The notes: a model not told the origin generated them from the letters alone. Shown: positions 51,874 through 61,374, counted from the first letter of the stretch. The stretch is 64,000 nucleotides of DNA from Eutrophocola sp963925675 (GCA_963925675.1 CAWUSW010000026.1:22385-86384); one strand, 5' to 3'. Translations and numbers: made by a program.

Positions 51874-53079
51874 CTATTTGATTTTCACCAAGCCCACTCT
51901 GTTCGAGCTACTTTGATGAATCAACAGATTCCCTTCCATGGTGACCCACATATTTCTCACAATACCGACACCTGACGGTATAGCCCAACTCTGAAAGGAT
52001 GCATTTTCAGGATCAAAGCGCACCAGGGTATCCGGTCTCATGCCCGACTCGTTGTACCAGATCTTGTCGTCAATCACTGCCAACGCATAGGGGTGGGAGG
52101 TGGCTCCGCTAGGGGAATCCCATTGCGCAATAGCACCACTGACGGGATCCAGTCGCCCAATCTTCCCTTGCGTTGAATTTACAAACCAGACCATGCCCTT
52201 GCTATCCAGACTCAGCCTTCTAATTCGGGATGCGTCATTAGGGATATCGTAGTAACGAACCGCCATTGTCTCAGGGTCCACGGCGCCTATCTTGTTTGTC
52301 CCGTTAAAGGCAACCCACACTGTGCCATTGGCAGCAACCTGAATACCATAGGGTCTTGGTTCCGACGGGACCTCTGTCAGCTCGCCGGTCTCGGGATCCA
52401 GGCGACCAAGCATGCCGGCGCCCTGGGCGGTGAAATACAGGTTTCCATTCGGGTGAAAAGTGGCGGAATGCGGATCGCGGGCTTGTGTTGGATATTCTGT
52501 GATCAAGCCTGTAGCGGGATCCAGCTTACCAATAGTGCCGTTGCTGTTTCCGGTATACCAGATATTGCCGTCTGCATCGGGCACAATACTGTGAGGCCTT
52601 GCTGCTATTGGTAGCTTGTACTCGTCCATTTCTCCGGTAGCCGGATCGAGTCTACCGACAAGACTCGCCCACATTCCCGTCCACCAGATTGAACCGTCCG
52701 GTGCTTCAATCGGATCTCTGGAACGTTGCCCCAATGTAGGCACTATCCACTCTTTAATTTCTATCTCTGTGTTACCTGGAATTAACACAGGCTTCCTGGT
52801 CTCATCAGCAGGAAAGTGTTCAGCCAGATATTCTGCAATAGTTGTTGCCTGGGCACCTGGCAAATCAACCATGGCAGTAAATACATGCTTCCATTCTTCC
52901 GCGCTATCGTAACCCGCTGAAGTGACGATATTGAATGAACTATGACAACTGTAACAGGCAATTTCCACCAACTGCTTGCCATCCCCTTCAGGTAACTGGG
53001 GAATCTGGAATTGCGGAGGCTGTGCCTGGCTGTTATTTATTACAAGCAAAAGAAGTACTGGAAATATTTTGCGGATCAT
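51874..53079 (-). CDS. Secreted c-type cytochrome fused to a Vgb-like beta-propeller
   Basis: 401 residues. A signal peptide (residues 1-19, cleavage near SQAQ) is followed by a haem motif CYSCH at C42-H46, then a short cytochrome-like helix region to about 90. The remaining 300 residues form repeated blades of the virginiamycin B lyase type: EAPDGSIWWTGMWASLVGRLDP, DADGNIWYTGNSNGTIGKLDP and further copies of GxxxRLDPxTG. Vgb lyases open streptogramin rings, but many propellers of this type are not lyases. Here the haem motif suggests redox or sensing. Convergent with the O-antigen-ligase gene. Confidence 0.78.
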   Translation of the reverse strand: MIRKIFPVLLLLVINNSQAQPPQFQIPQLPEGDGKQLVEIACYSCHSSFNIVTSAGYDSAEEWKHVFTAMVDLPGAQATTIAEYLAEHFPADETRKPVLIPGNTEIEIKEWIVPTLGQRSRDPIEAPDGSIWWTGMWASLVGRLDPATGEMDEYKLPIAARPHSIVPDADGNIWYTGNSNGTIGKLDPATGLITEYPTQARDPHSATFHPNGNLYFTAQGAGMLGRLDPETGELTEVPSEPRPYGIQVAANGTVWVAFNGTNKIGAVDPETMAVRYYDIPNDASRIRRLSLDSKGMVWFVNSTQGKIGRLDPVSGAIAQWDSPSGATSHPYALAVIDDKIWYNESGMRPDTLVRFDPENASFQSWAIPSGVGIVRNMWVTMEGNLLIHQSSSNRVGLVKIK

Positions 53080-53340
53080 GGGTTTTGCTCCCCTTGAATT
53101 TATCTTTTCTGAAAAAGAATCGGCTTAAGCAACTAATATAGCATCTAATCATAAAGCTCAATGCCCGGTAAATGCCATAGTTTATGTAAATGCCATTGAA
53201 ACATAGAACATTGATCCTGAATCAGGTGAAAATGAATACCACAATTCAGGCTTTTATCGCTCCACCCAACTTTTGCAATAGCCTGCTAGAATGTATGCAA
53301 TAAGGTAATCCAGGTTGTGAATTTAACGCATTAACTGTCC

Positions 53341-55791
53341 ATGAAATTTACCATCCACAAATCAACTGTTCTCGCAGGCGCCATATTAATACTGGCGTTT
53401 TCAAGTTCTGCAACGTTTGCACAGCTGTCACTCACCACATCAGATAAAAATATTGTTGCAGCAATTTGCAGCAATCAAAGACCGCAATTGCCCGTGCTTA
53501 CCGGACGCAAAAAACTGTTACTGGCAGCGTCGACCGGGCAAAAACATGATCTGCATGACCAGTTAACCGGCAACATCAAAGCTAATTCTATTAATACTAC
53601 CGGGGCGATTGCCTGTCTCGACATTAAACAATCAACACTTGAAACCTGTGATTTCGGCCCACTTTTCCCTGGCATTCCCAGAGTACGTCAGGACTACTCA
53701 TTGAGCATTTATTCTGTCGAGCCATCAGTAGAAGGTTTTTTAACTTACATAGTCGAAGGCGAAGTACCCCCGGCCTGTGAAAATGCCGGAACAATTGACA
53801 GTTCCGTTACAACGATTTCCGGTGCCTTGCCAAATGGCCAACTTGTCTATGATGCGCTCTCATCTCTAATGCTTACATCAATCGATGCTGATGATGATGG
53901 CTATACAAACCTTGAAGAATTCGTGCAGGGATCAGACCTGAACGATGCCGGCAGTCCGGGGATGGAAATTTCAGTGAGTGCTAACAACAGCGCCAATTTA
54001 ATCATAGCGGAAGGTGAAGCCATCACTCTTTCTATCAGCCTGAATCCAGGCACTCTACGCAGGGAACAGGCAAAATATTATCTCTATGCTGACTCATTGT
54101 CCGGCATGTTTTCCTATTTTTACCCGCGCCGCTTTGAACCTGTTGATACACGACAAATTTCAGCACAAGGGCCGGCACTGCGTTTCAATGATGTACAAAT
54201 CATTACGCTTCCCGCCCTTGGTGTTGGCGACTATGAATTTACTTTTGATGTAGATATTAATGATCAAACCAGTTTAAGCAGTAGCGCAAAAATTTCTGTT
54301 GTTCCCAATAATTGGCAGTTCACTGAAGTAAGCCTGGCCTCAGGTATCGACTATTCGCACGGATATGCCCTTTCCAATTCAGGGTCGAGTCATGATCGTC
54401 GTACCAATACTGCAGGTGTGGCAGCAGGCGATTATGATCAGGATGGCTGGGTAGACCTTTATATTGTCAGGGGCACTGTTGGACCTAATCAGCTTTTTCG
54501 CAATCTCGGCAACGGTACCTTCGAAGAGTCAGGCGCAGAAGCAGGAGTAGACCTTTCAGGACAGGATAATGCCGCAGCGACATTTGCAGATTATGACGGG
54601 GACGGTTTTCTGGATCTGATTGTAACCGGGGTCAACGGCACTCAGGTCACTCTATTTCGCAATGATGGCGATGGCACCTTTACAGATATAACGAAGTCCT
54701 CAGGAATTTCTGAAATGCCAATCAGCATGGGAGTCTCTTTTGCCGATTATGACAAAGATGGGGATCTGGATTTATGGATCAACCACTGGCTTTTTACCAC
54801 CGACCAGGGGTATTTGTGGCGTAATAACGGGAATGGTACTTTTACTGATGCCAGCCTTGCTGCGGGAATCCCTGATGGTCTGACAGCTGATTTCACCACC
54901 AATTTTTCCGATATAAATAATGATGGCTGGCTTGATCTGCTTATCTCTGGTGATTACGGCTCCAGTCAAATATTAACCAATGATCAGGACGGAACTTTCA
55001 CTCTTGCCACTACTGATGTCATCAGTGATGAAAATGGTATGGGAGGAGCCGTCGGTGATTATGATAATGATGGTGACCTTGACTGGTTTGTGACGAGCGT
55101 TTATGACTTTCGAACTACCGTCGACTTTCCATGGGGCGTTAGCGGAAACCGTTTTTACCAAAATGACGGACAAGGCAATTTCACCGATGTCACCGATGTC
55201 ACCGGAACACGTGTTGGCTACTGGGGCTGGGGTGCCTGTTTCGCTGATTTCAATAACGACAGCTGGCTGGATTTATTCCATGTTAACGGCTTTAGTGGCG
55301 GCGGAGATTCCAGCCTGACTCCCTTTACCGAGGATCCTTCACAACTGTATATCTCCGATCAAAATGGCAGCTTTCTGGAAAGATCTTTTGAACTGCAATT
55401 GAATGATCAGGGTCAGGGCCGCGGCATCGTCTGCTTCGATTATGATCGGGATGGAGACATCGATATTTTTGTTGCCAATAATCGACAAGCGCCATCATTG
55501 TTTCGCAATGACAGTAATGACATGAACAATTATCTGCACATCCAGCTGGAGGGTGAAGATTTAAATTCCGAAGCTGTTGGTGCCAGAATTTACCTGACAG
55601 AAAACGGACTCACCCAGATGCGTGAACTGCGTGCAGGAAGCAACTACCTGTCCCAGAACCCGGTGGAAGCCTACTTTGGACTGGGCACCCGCGACAAGGT
55701 AGCTGAAGTGCGCGTCGTCTGGCCATCAGGGGCAGAAAAAGTCCTGGAAAATGTTAATGCTAACCAGCTCCTTTATATCTCCCATCCCTGA
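53341..55791 (+). CDS. Secreted FG-GAP/ASPIC-UnbV repeat protein (CRTAC1-like)
   Basis: 816 residues with a signal peptide (ILAFSSSATFAQ). An EF-hand-like calcium loop DADDDGYTNLEEF lies at about 181-193. Then comes a beta-propeller with seven calcium-binding VCBS/FG-GAP loops, such as DYDQDGWVDLYI, DYDGDGFLDLIV and DYDKDGDLDLWI. The last 80 residues form an ASPIC/UnbV domain (VGARIYLTENGL, RVVWPSGAEKVLENV). Such proteins are extracellular and bind calcium; their roles in bacteria are mostly unknown, perhaps attachment. No ribosome site is clear at this ATG. Confidence 0.85.
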   Translation: MKFTIHKSTVLAGAILILAFSSSATFAQLSLTTSDKNIVAAICSNQRPQLPVLTGRKKLLLAASTGQKHDLHDQLTGNIKANSINTTGAIACLDIKQSTLETCDFGPLFPGIPRVRQDYSLSIYSVEPSVEGFLTYIVEGEVPPACENAGTIDSSVTTISGALPNGQLVYDALSSLMLTSIDADDDGYTNLEEFVQGSDLNDAGSPGMEISVSANNSANLIIAEGEAITLSISLNPGTLRREQAKYYLYADSLSGMFSYFYPRRFEPVDTRQISAQGPALRFNDVQIITLPALGVGDYEFTFDVDINDQTSLSSSAKISVVPNNWQFTEVSLASGIDYSHGYALSNSGSSHDRRTNTAGVAAGDYDQDGWVDLYIVRGTVGPNQLFRNLGNGTFEESGAEAGVDLSGQDNAAATFADYDGDGFLDLIVTGVNGTQVTLFRNDGDGTFTDITKSSGISEMPISMGVSFADYDKDGDLDLWINHWLFTTDQGYLWRNNGNGTFTDASLAAGIPDGLTADFTTNFSDINNDGWLDLLISGDYGSSQILTNDQDGTFTLATTDVISDENGMGGAVGDYDNDGDLDWFVTSVYDFRTTVDFPWGVSGNRFYQNDGQGNFTDVTDVTGTRVGYWGWGACFADFNNDSWLDLFHVNGFSGGGDSSLTPFTEDPSQLYISDQNGSFLERSFELQLNDQGQGRGIVCFDYDRDGDIDIFVANNRQAPSLFRNDSNDMNNYLHIQLEGEDLNSEAVGARIYLTENGLTQMRELRAGSNYLSQNPVEAYFGLGTRDKVAEVRVVWPSGAEKVLENVNANQLLYISHP

Positions 55792-55827
55792 GACCCTTAA
55801 CACGCTTCTTGAAATTAAACTTCAGAC

Positions 55828-55864
55828 AAAAAAGGCCGGCTGAATAATTCAACCAGCCTTTTTT
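55828..55864. terminator. Terminator shared by the UnbV gene and glnII
   Basis: AAAAAAGGC...GCCTTTTTT arms enclose an inner GGCTGAA/TTCAACC stem with one mismatch. A and T runs flank both sides, so it can serve both convergent genes. Confidence 0.8.
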
Positions 55865-55887
55865 ACAGATTTTTTAAAACCAAGGAA

Positions 55888-56898
55888 TTAAGCCAAAGCT
55901 TCCTTGGTTGTTTTAACAATCGCTGCAGCACATGCATAAGGACATGCATTGGATGCAGGGCGACGATCTTCCAGACGACCTTTCCAGCCATCTTCCACAG
56001 TACCAATGGGAATTCGAATAGACGCACCACGGTCAGATACACCATAACTGAATGAATCAATCGACTGAGTCTCATGCTTACCCGTCAGACGCTGATCATT
56101 ATGTGCACCATAAACACTGATATGACGCTCAATATTTTTACCAAACTGTTCACAGATCTTGGTAAAAACATCCTGATCGCCAGAGTCTCTCATCGGGCCA
56201 TTTGAGAAGTTGGCATGCATACCTGAACCATTCCAGTCAGTATCGCCAAGTGGTTTTGGATGCCACTCAATGGCCATGCCATATTTTTCTGCAGTCCTTT
56301 CCAATAAGTAACGACCAAGCCAGGTTTCATCACCCGCTCTTTTCCCACTTTTGGCAAATACCTGGAACTCCCACTGACCAGCAGCAACTTCCGCATTAAT
56401 ACCTTCAACATTGAGTCCAGCTTCAAGGCACAGGTCAAGATGTTCTTCTACCATGGTACGGCCATAAGCATTTCTGGCACCTACTGAACAGTAATATGGG
56501 CCCTGTGGACGCGGGTAACCGGCATGAGGAAATCCGGGAGGAAGATTAGTGTCTGGATCCCAAAGGAAATACTCCTGCTCAAATCCGAACCAGAAGTCCT
56601 CATCGTCATCATCAATTTTGGCGCGGCTGTTAGTGACATGTGGAGTACCATCTGCATTCATCACTTCTGTCATTACCAGATACGCATTACCACGATCAGG
56701 ATCCGGAATGATGCAAACAGGCTTTAACAGGCAATCTGAATCGCCGCCTTCCGCCTGTCCAGTTGAACTGCCATCAAATGACCACATAGGGCATTCTTCA
56801 AGAGTGCCACCGAAGTCAGACCTTACCATTGTCTTGCTTCTAAGGCCCTGTGTTGGCACGTCGCCATCGAGCCAGATATATTCCAACTTGGATTTCAT
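55888..56898 (-). CDS. glnII: Glutamine synthetase type II
   Basis: 336 residues from the ATG at 56898 (AGGAG 11 bases upstream; the earlier ATG at 56919 has no ribosome site). The GSII hallmarks are EYIWLDGDVPTQGLRSKT, WSFDGSSTGQAEGGDSDCLLKPV, the catalytic GFEQEYFLWD and the ATP-grasp part GQWEFQVF and HETQSIDSFSYGVSDRGASIRIP. This is the eukaryote-like, decameric short form, which is not adenylylated. It makes glutamine from glutamate and ammonia with ATP. Gammaproteobacteria normally depend on GSI (glnA, not in this window), so this is an accessory enzyme. Its own sigma54 promoter and an NtrC-like site point to nitrogen-limited expression. Confidence 0.95.
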   Translation of the reverse strand: MKSKLEYIWLDGDVPTQGLRSKTMVRSDFGGTLEECPMWSFDGSSTGQAEGGDSDCLLKPVCIIPDPDRGNAYLVMTEVMNADGTPHVTNSRAKIDDDDEDFWFGFEQEYFLWDPDTNLPPGFPHAGYPRPQGPYYCSVGARNAYGRTMVEEHLDLCLEAGLNVEGINAEVAAGQWEFQVFAKSGKRAGDETWLGRYLLERTAEKYGMAIEWHPKPLGDTDWNGSGMHANFSNGPMRDSGDQDVFTKICEQFGKNIERHISVYGAHNDQRLTGKHETQSIDSFSYGVSDRGASIRIPIGTVEDGWKGRLEDRRPASNACPYACAAAIVKTTKEALA

Positions 56899-56945
56899 GA
56901 TGTTCTTTACTCCTAACATGTTTTTATAGGTTGAGTTCTCAGTTA

Positions 56946-56961
56946 TGCAATTTGTGTACCT
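56946..56961 (-). promoter_or_regulatory. Sigma54 promoter of glnII
   Basis: Minus strand AGGTACACAAATTGCA: GG and GC are exactly 12 bases apart and the downstream TTGCA is consensus. The expected start is about 56934, giving a 36-base leader before the glnII ATG. Confidence 0.78.
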
Positions 56962-57147
56962 GACTAATGTTTTGTCACATAACGGTGCAGAAAAGTGCTC
57001 AAGTGTACCTCAGCAATTCTCTGTAAAAAAGAAAAAATACGATTAAACCGTGTATTCACGGGCACTTAAGGTTCATCAAAAGATCAAAGAAAAATTTTTG
57101 TCACTTGCCGGGGTAAATTCAATAATGCACTCCAATGATAATTAAAT

Positions 57148-57164
57148 TGCACTATTATGATGCA
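57148..57164. promoter_or_regulatory. NtrC-like binding site upstream of glnII
   Basis: TGCACTATTATGATGCA matches the 17-bp NtrC palindrome TGCACCAAAATGGTGCA at 12 of 17 bases with both outer half sites kept. It lies about 200 bases upstream of the sigma54 promoter, a usual distance for an enhancer. A second, partial half site TGCACTCC lies at 57126-57133. Confidence 0.55.
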
Positions 57165-57336
57165 TAATGGATCAATATTGGTGCGCCTGTCGCTGAATTA
57201 TTACTGAAGACACCCTTGTTTTGTTCTGTCAAAATACATTCTCCCGGCATAGTGAAGACAAACATAACCGTCAACATTACTTTGTCCAAAGAGATTAGAA
57301 CTTTATCTGCCATGCTTGAAATTATACCTGAAATTT

Positions 57337-58290
57337 ATGTCTGACTTTCCTGAGCTTCCAGTCAAAGAATACGCAAACGTCTATAAGGAAGATACCGACA
57401 AGCCCTTACCGGCAAAAATCGATCCTAATCTGCGTTACGCCTTTTTCTCAACCATTGCCAAGGGCGGTAAATCCCTGATCAAGTCATGTAAGGATATGAA
57501 TCTTGGTCGTGTCGTGTGCTACAAAACACTGAAAGCGGAATTTGCCGATGACCCCATTGAGCAACAACGTTTATTGCGTGAAGCAAGGGTTTCGGCAATG
57601 CTTCAGCATCCCAATACTCTCCCCACCTATGAACTGGGTCGAGATAATAATGGTCATTACTATTTCACCATGAAGCTGGTCCATGGCTACACCCTGCGTG
57701 AAATTCTCGATTACCGTGATCGCTATGATTTAACCCAGCTTATTGATGTCATCATTCAGGTAGGACATGCACTGGAATACGCCCATTCACATGGCGTCCT
57801 GCACCGCGATATCAAACCAGAGAACATTCTGGTTGGCCCATTTGGAGAAGTCATCCTGATGGATTGGGGACTTGCAAAGGTCTGGGATATTGCAGGCACA
57901 CAGGAGAGTCTGGGGGATGGTCTTCTACTCGACACAGAAGACATTTCAATCACTGGCCAGGCTAAATTACAGGGCACAATCTGTTATATGTCACCGGAAC
58001 AAATCAAAAAAGACCCGGCAATTGATGGCAGAACTGACATCTATAGCCTGGCAGCAATTATCTATGAAATATTGGCAGGCAAGACAGCAACTCAAGGTGA
58101 AACCATGGACGAGTTGGTAAGAAGTACTCTGGATGATATTCCTGAGCCTCCATCAACTATCATAAGTTATTATATTCCGGAAATTGTGGAATCAGTGTGT
58201 ATGAAGTGCCTGAAAAAAGATCCCAATGAGCGAATTCAAACCATGGGAGAAATGCTGCGACTGTTACAGGAAACTATCCGCCTGGATTAA
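57337..58290 (+). CDS. Serine/threonine protein kinase
   Basis: 317 residues from the ATG at 57337 (an earlier in-frame TTG at 57316 is possible but lacks a ribosome site). Hanks-type features: lysine in VVCYKTLKAEF, Glu in LLREARVSAML, the catalytic loop VLHRDIKPENILVG, a DWG in place of DFG (LMDWGLAKVW), and SPEQ in place of APE. The phosphate-binding loop IAKGGKSLIKSCKD is not the usual GxGxxG. No membrane segment or extra sensor domain is present, so it is a soluble kinase. It converges with a PP2C phosphatase gene, which probably reverses its action. Targets are unknown. Confidence 0.9.
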   Translation: MSDFPELPVKEYANVYKEDTDKPLPAKIDPNLRYAFFSTIAKGGKSLIKSCKDMNLGRVVCYKTLKAEFADDPIEQQRLLREARVSAMLQHPNTLPTYELGRDNNGHYYFTMKLVHGYTLREILDYRDRYDLTQLIDVIIQVGHALEYAHSHGVLHRDIKPENILVGPFGEVILMDWGLAKVWDIAGTQESLGDGLLLDTEDISITGQAKLQGTICYMSPEQIKKDPAIDGRTDIYSLAAIIYEILAGKTATQGETMDELVRSTLDDIPEPPSTIISYYIPEIVESVCMKCLKKDPNERIQTMGEMLRLLQETIRLD

Positions 58291-58321
58291 CGCCTTACTT
58301 TATCTGGAGTTTATCTCCAGT

Positions 58322-59041
58322 TCAGCCAATTTCTGCAAGGGCTATAGTGATATTGTCCCTGCCACCCTGCCCATTTGCCAGATCAATCAAGGCTTGAACC
58401 CCTTGATCAAGATCCTTGCCTGAATCCAAAAGCGTTTCAAGCATGCGCTCTTCAGTGACCAGATCGCTGAAACCATCTGAACAAACCAGCAGCAAGTCGT
58501 CTTTCTTGATATCAACTTCCTCGCCATCCGGTCTCGTATAGGGGTTATTGCCGAGCATACGACTAAGAATACTTTTTTTGTAACTTTGACCCACTTCACC
58601 CCGTGACAGCATTTCCTGGTAAAGGGTGTGATCTGTACTCAGCTGAGTGACTTTTTCTTTGCCACGGTCAATCAGATAAATTCTTGAGTCGCCCATCCAG
58701 GCAAAACAAGCTCTTGTCTCATCGATATAGACACAAGCAAGCGTAGTGCCCATCTTGCTACCGGACATATGATTTTTCTTGTATTCGATAACCTGCTGAT
58801 TAGCAAAGGTGATGCTGTCGATAAGTGTTTGAGTGATATCGGAAGTATCCTGAAGATAATCTTCACGAGTCAGGTACTGAAAACAACTTTCCACCGCAAG
58901 CCTGCTGGCGATTTCTCCGTGCTCATAGCCACCGGCACCATCCGCAACAATAACAAGTCTGTTGTCAGGGTCAGTGAAGAGATAATCTTCATTGTTTGTC
59001 CTGACCAGACCGACATCAGTTTTAGCGATTATTTTCAGCAT
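58322..59041 (-). CDS. PP2C-family serine/threonine phosphatase
   Basis: 239 residues, a soluble stand-alone PPM phosphatase. Metal-binding motifs are TNNEDYLF, VIVADGAGGYEHGEIAS and the C-terminal SDGFSDLV and GGRDNITIALAEIG. Mn- or Mg-dependent, it removes phosphate from Ser/Thr. With the kinase gene 31 bases away on the opposite strand it forms a kinase-phosphatase pair, as in other bacteria with signalling modules, although the two converge rather than sharing one transcript. Confidence 0.93.
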   Translation of the reverse strand: MLKIIAKTDVGLVRTNNEDYLFTDPDNRLVIVADGAGGYEHGEIASRLAVESCFQYLTREDYLQDTSDITQTLIDSITFANQQVIEYKKNHMSGSKMGTTLACVYIDETRACFAWMGDSRIYLIDRGKEKVTQLSTDHTLYQEMLSRGEVGQSYKKSILSRMLGNNPYTRPDGEEVDIKKDDLLLVCSDGFSDLVTEERMLETLLDSGKDLDQGVQALIDLANGQGGRDNITIALAEIG

Positions 59042-59112
59042 AGATAAGGCAAAGGATTACGAATCATTAACCCTTTTTAGCCCAAAAGTGGAATTTGATC
59101 TAGGGGAATCTC

Positions 59113-61374
59113 CTAGAAACGGAATGTTTTTGTGTATTTCAGTGCTATCTCAGACTTTTCCCGACTTAACTGGGAAAATGTTCCTTCAGAATCAAAATTG
59201 TAATTGATCACCACAAAAAGATCCTCGCCAGCCTGAGGATTCCAGCGCAATCTGCTGTTAATTCCTACCGTACTGGAGGCATTGTCATACTGCACCAGAT
59301 TGACCCAGGACCATTTTGAATTGAAGGCATAGTTCGCATTCGCCCTGACCAGCCGGACTGTAAAATCTCCCTGAGGCAATTCAATATCCTGATAGTTGTA
59401 ACTCAAATTCAGGAAAAAATGTTCATCAGGGCGCCATTGCATACCAAAATCAAACTGGCTTCGGTCACCATCATAAAACTCGCCGATATTGATGCCTATG
59501 GAAGGCGCAAAATTACGCTGATTGGACACCTCAATTTGTGCATTGAGGTTGGTAAAGCTGTATTTACCGGCAGGGATAACAATCCCGGGACGGATTTCAA
59601 AATCCCTGTCCAGGCCTTCCCGGTTTCTCGACACGCCCAGTCCTATCTGATCACCACGGTGCGTATTAAGGTTAATAAAACGCGTGAACAAATTTTCGCT
59701 GACCAGCTTGCCTGTTGCCAGATCGCGGTCCTGAGTGAAACGCCCAAATATATTGTAGGTGCGAAGAAGTGGATGGTCGACAAGAAAATGCCTGAATCTA
59801 CCCATCAATGAAAAAGATTCAATACCCCGTTGATTGGCGAATCCCAGAGCAGGATTAAAGTCTTCACCAATATAGGTATAGCCGACATTGCCGCCCAAAC
59901 CATTACCCTGAGTATCCAGATTAACCCTTACGCCATAAGCTTTGGCGTCACCAGTCAGACCATCCGTATCTGTCTGTTGGTACCAGGCATTACCACGCAT
60001 GGTATAGCGCCGGGAAAACCGGGTGTTCTGGTAGCGAAAGTCCATGCCCGCCAATGTATTATCAACAATACTATTGGGATTACCCTGAGTCACAATGGCA
60101 CCAACGCTGGACTCAGACAGCACGTTCACCGCAGCTCGTCCTACAAACAAAGACTGCCCATCAAGAGTGGCGGTATCACCCTGCTGAACCGCTAAAGCGC
60201 CCACATTCCATTGCCCAACACGACCAGTCATTTTAAGGCCGGCATCAATATCCACCGGTTGGCCTGTCGCACTACTCAAGCCAATGCGCCTGGAATAAAA
60301 GGGAATACCATTTTGATTATTATTAAAATTCCCGCCGCCACCCAGACCACCGAAGCTGAAGATATCTACATCCTGCAAAAAGAAGTCACGTTTCTCAGGA
60401 AAAAACAGGGAAAAACGACTCAGGTTCACTTGTCGGTTATCCACCTCAGTGGCAGAAAAGTCTGTGTTTAGGGTCACAGCACCGGTGAGATTTGGCGTGA
60501 TTTTGTAAAACACATTCAGCGAGGGATCAATGCGATTACCGCTGGCGCCACTGACATGATCTTCATCCGTCGCCATGGCGAGTGAGGGAATGATATCCAG
60601 CCCCTTCCCCTGTCGAATATCACGGATTCCGGTAATCAGACCCGTCGTAGTTGGATTGATATTACGGTTAAAAGAAGACCAGGCTATTTCTTCACGTTTG
60701 CGGGCGATAGTACGCGCAATAGTAAAGCCCCAGTCTTCAGTAGTTGGATCAAAATTCAGTGTTATAAAAGGTATCGCGACTTCTGCAGTCCAGCCCTCAT
60801 CATCAATGCGGCTTTCAACCAGCCAGATTCCACTCCAGTCACTGTTCAGGTTGTTAGGCTGATCATATACGCCTTCACGCCGTATGCCATTCGGATTGAC
60901 CTGAAACTGGTAGCCAGTTCGGCCATTATTGAAAGTATCCAGAATGAATTCAAAGGCATCATCAAATTGCATACCCTGACCCTGAACCAGCTGACGGGCA
61001 CTGATGCCCGAAGGGTCGCTGTCATACAGCCTGGCCCCTACATAAAAATAGCTGTCGCTATAAGCCAGGTAAAATTCGGAACGTTCAGATGGCTCACCCT
61101 GATCTACTGGTGAAAATTGATGCAGGTCAGAGATTACCGTGGCTGTTTTCCATATTTCATCATCAAGCACACCATCAATTTCAGGCGCCAGATCAGTACG
61201 GACAATTTCTATGCGCTTTCTGCCTGGGTTGGCTGAATCTGAAGATAAGCCCACTTCCTGTGCAGTGAGCACAGGAATGTTTAGTACCAGCAGAACTGGT
61301 AAGAAGAGAAGCCGATTCAGGAAAGAGGGTTGCTGGAGAGCTGTGCCTGAAAGCTTGGTGTATTTTGCGCCCAT
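59113..61374 (-). CDS. DUF5916 family outer-membrane protein with CBM9-like N-terminal domain
   Basis: 753 residues. After a hydrophobic leader (about 19-38, cleavage near VLTAQ) comes a CBM9-like domain (EIDGVLDDEIWKTATVI, FYLAYSDSYFYVGARLYDSDP, GYQFQVNPNGIRREG, WTAEVAIPFITLNF). The remaining part is a beta-rich DUF5916 region with INPTTTGLITGIRD and LFFPEKRDFFLQD, ending in a TonB-receptor-like barrel with a final aromatic residue (KYTKTFRF). The family is thought to sit in the outer membrane of marine bacteria and is of unknown substrate; carbohydrate or metal uptake has been suggested. A function cannot be assigned. Confidence 0.8.
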   Translation of the reverse strand: MGAKYTKLSGTALQQPSFLNRLLFLPVLLVLNIPVLTAQEVGLSSDSANPGRKRIEIVRTDLAPEIDGVLDDEIWKTATVISDLHQFSPVDQGEPSERSEFYLAYSDSYFYVGARLYDSDPSGISARQLVQGQGMQFDDAFEFILDTFNNGRTGYQFQVNPNGIRREGVYDQPNNLNSDWSGIWLVESRIDDEGWTAEVAIPFITLNFDPTTEDWGFTIARTIARKREEIAWSSFNRNINPTTTGLITGIRDIRQGKGLDIIPSLAMATDEDHVSGASGNRIDPSLNVFYKITPNLTGAVTLNTDFSATEVDNRQVNLSRFSLFFPEKRDFFLQDVDIFSFGGLGGGGNFNNNQNGIPFYSRRIGLSSATGQPVDIDAGLKMTGRVGQWNVGALAVQQGDTATLDGQSLFVGRAAVNVLSESSVGAIVTQGNPNSIVDNTLAGMDFRYQNTRFSRRYTMRGNAWYQQTDTDGLTGDAKAYGVRVNLDTQGNGLGGNVGYTYIGEDFNPALGFANQRGIESFSLMGRFRHFLVDHPLLRTYNIFGRFTQDRDLATGKLVSENLFTRFINLNTHRGDQIGLGVSRNREGLDRDFEIRPGIVIPAGKYSFTNLNAQIEVSNQRNFAPSIGINIGEFYDGDRSQFDFGMQWRPDEHFFLNLSYNYQDIELPQGDFTVRLVRANANYAFNSKWSWVNLVQYDNASSTVGINSRLRWNPQAGEDLFVVINYNFDSEGTFSQLSREKSEIALKYTKTFRF

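Larger units (their letters stand above)
56899..57336. other. Gap between glnII and the kinase gene (438 bases), regulatory for glnII
   Basis: Contains the sigma54 promoter at 56946-56961 and the NtrC-like palindrome at 57148-57164. The remainder toward the kinase (57165-57336) is AT-rich; I see no confident sigma70 promoter for the kinase there. Confidence 0.7.

Noticed and set aside
57126..57142. A second complete NtrC site upstream of glnII
   Set aside because: Only the left half TGCAC is kept; the right half is ATAAT.
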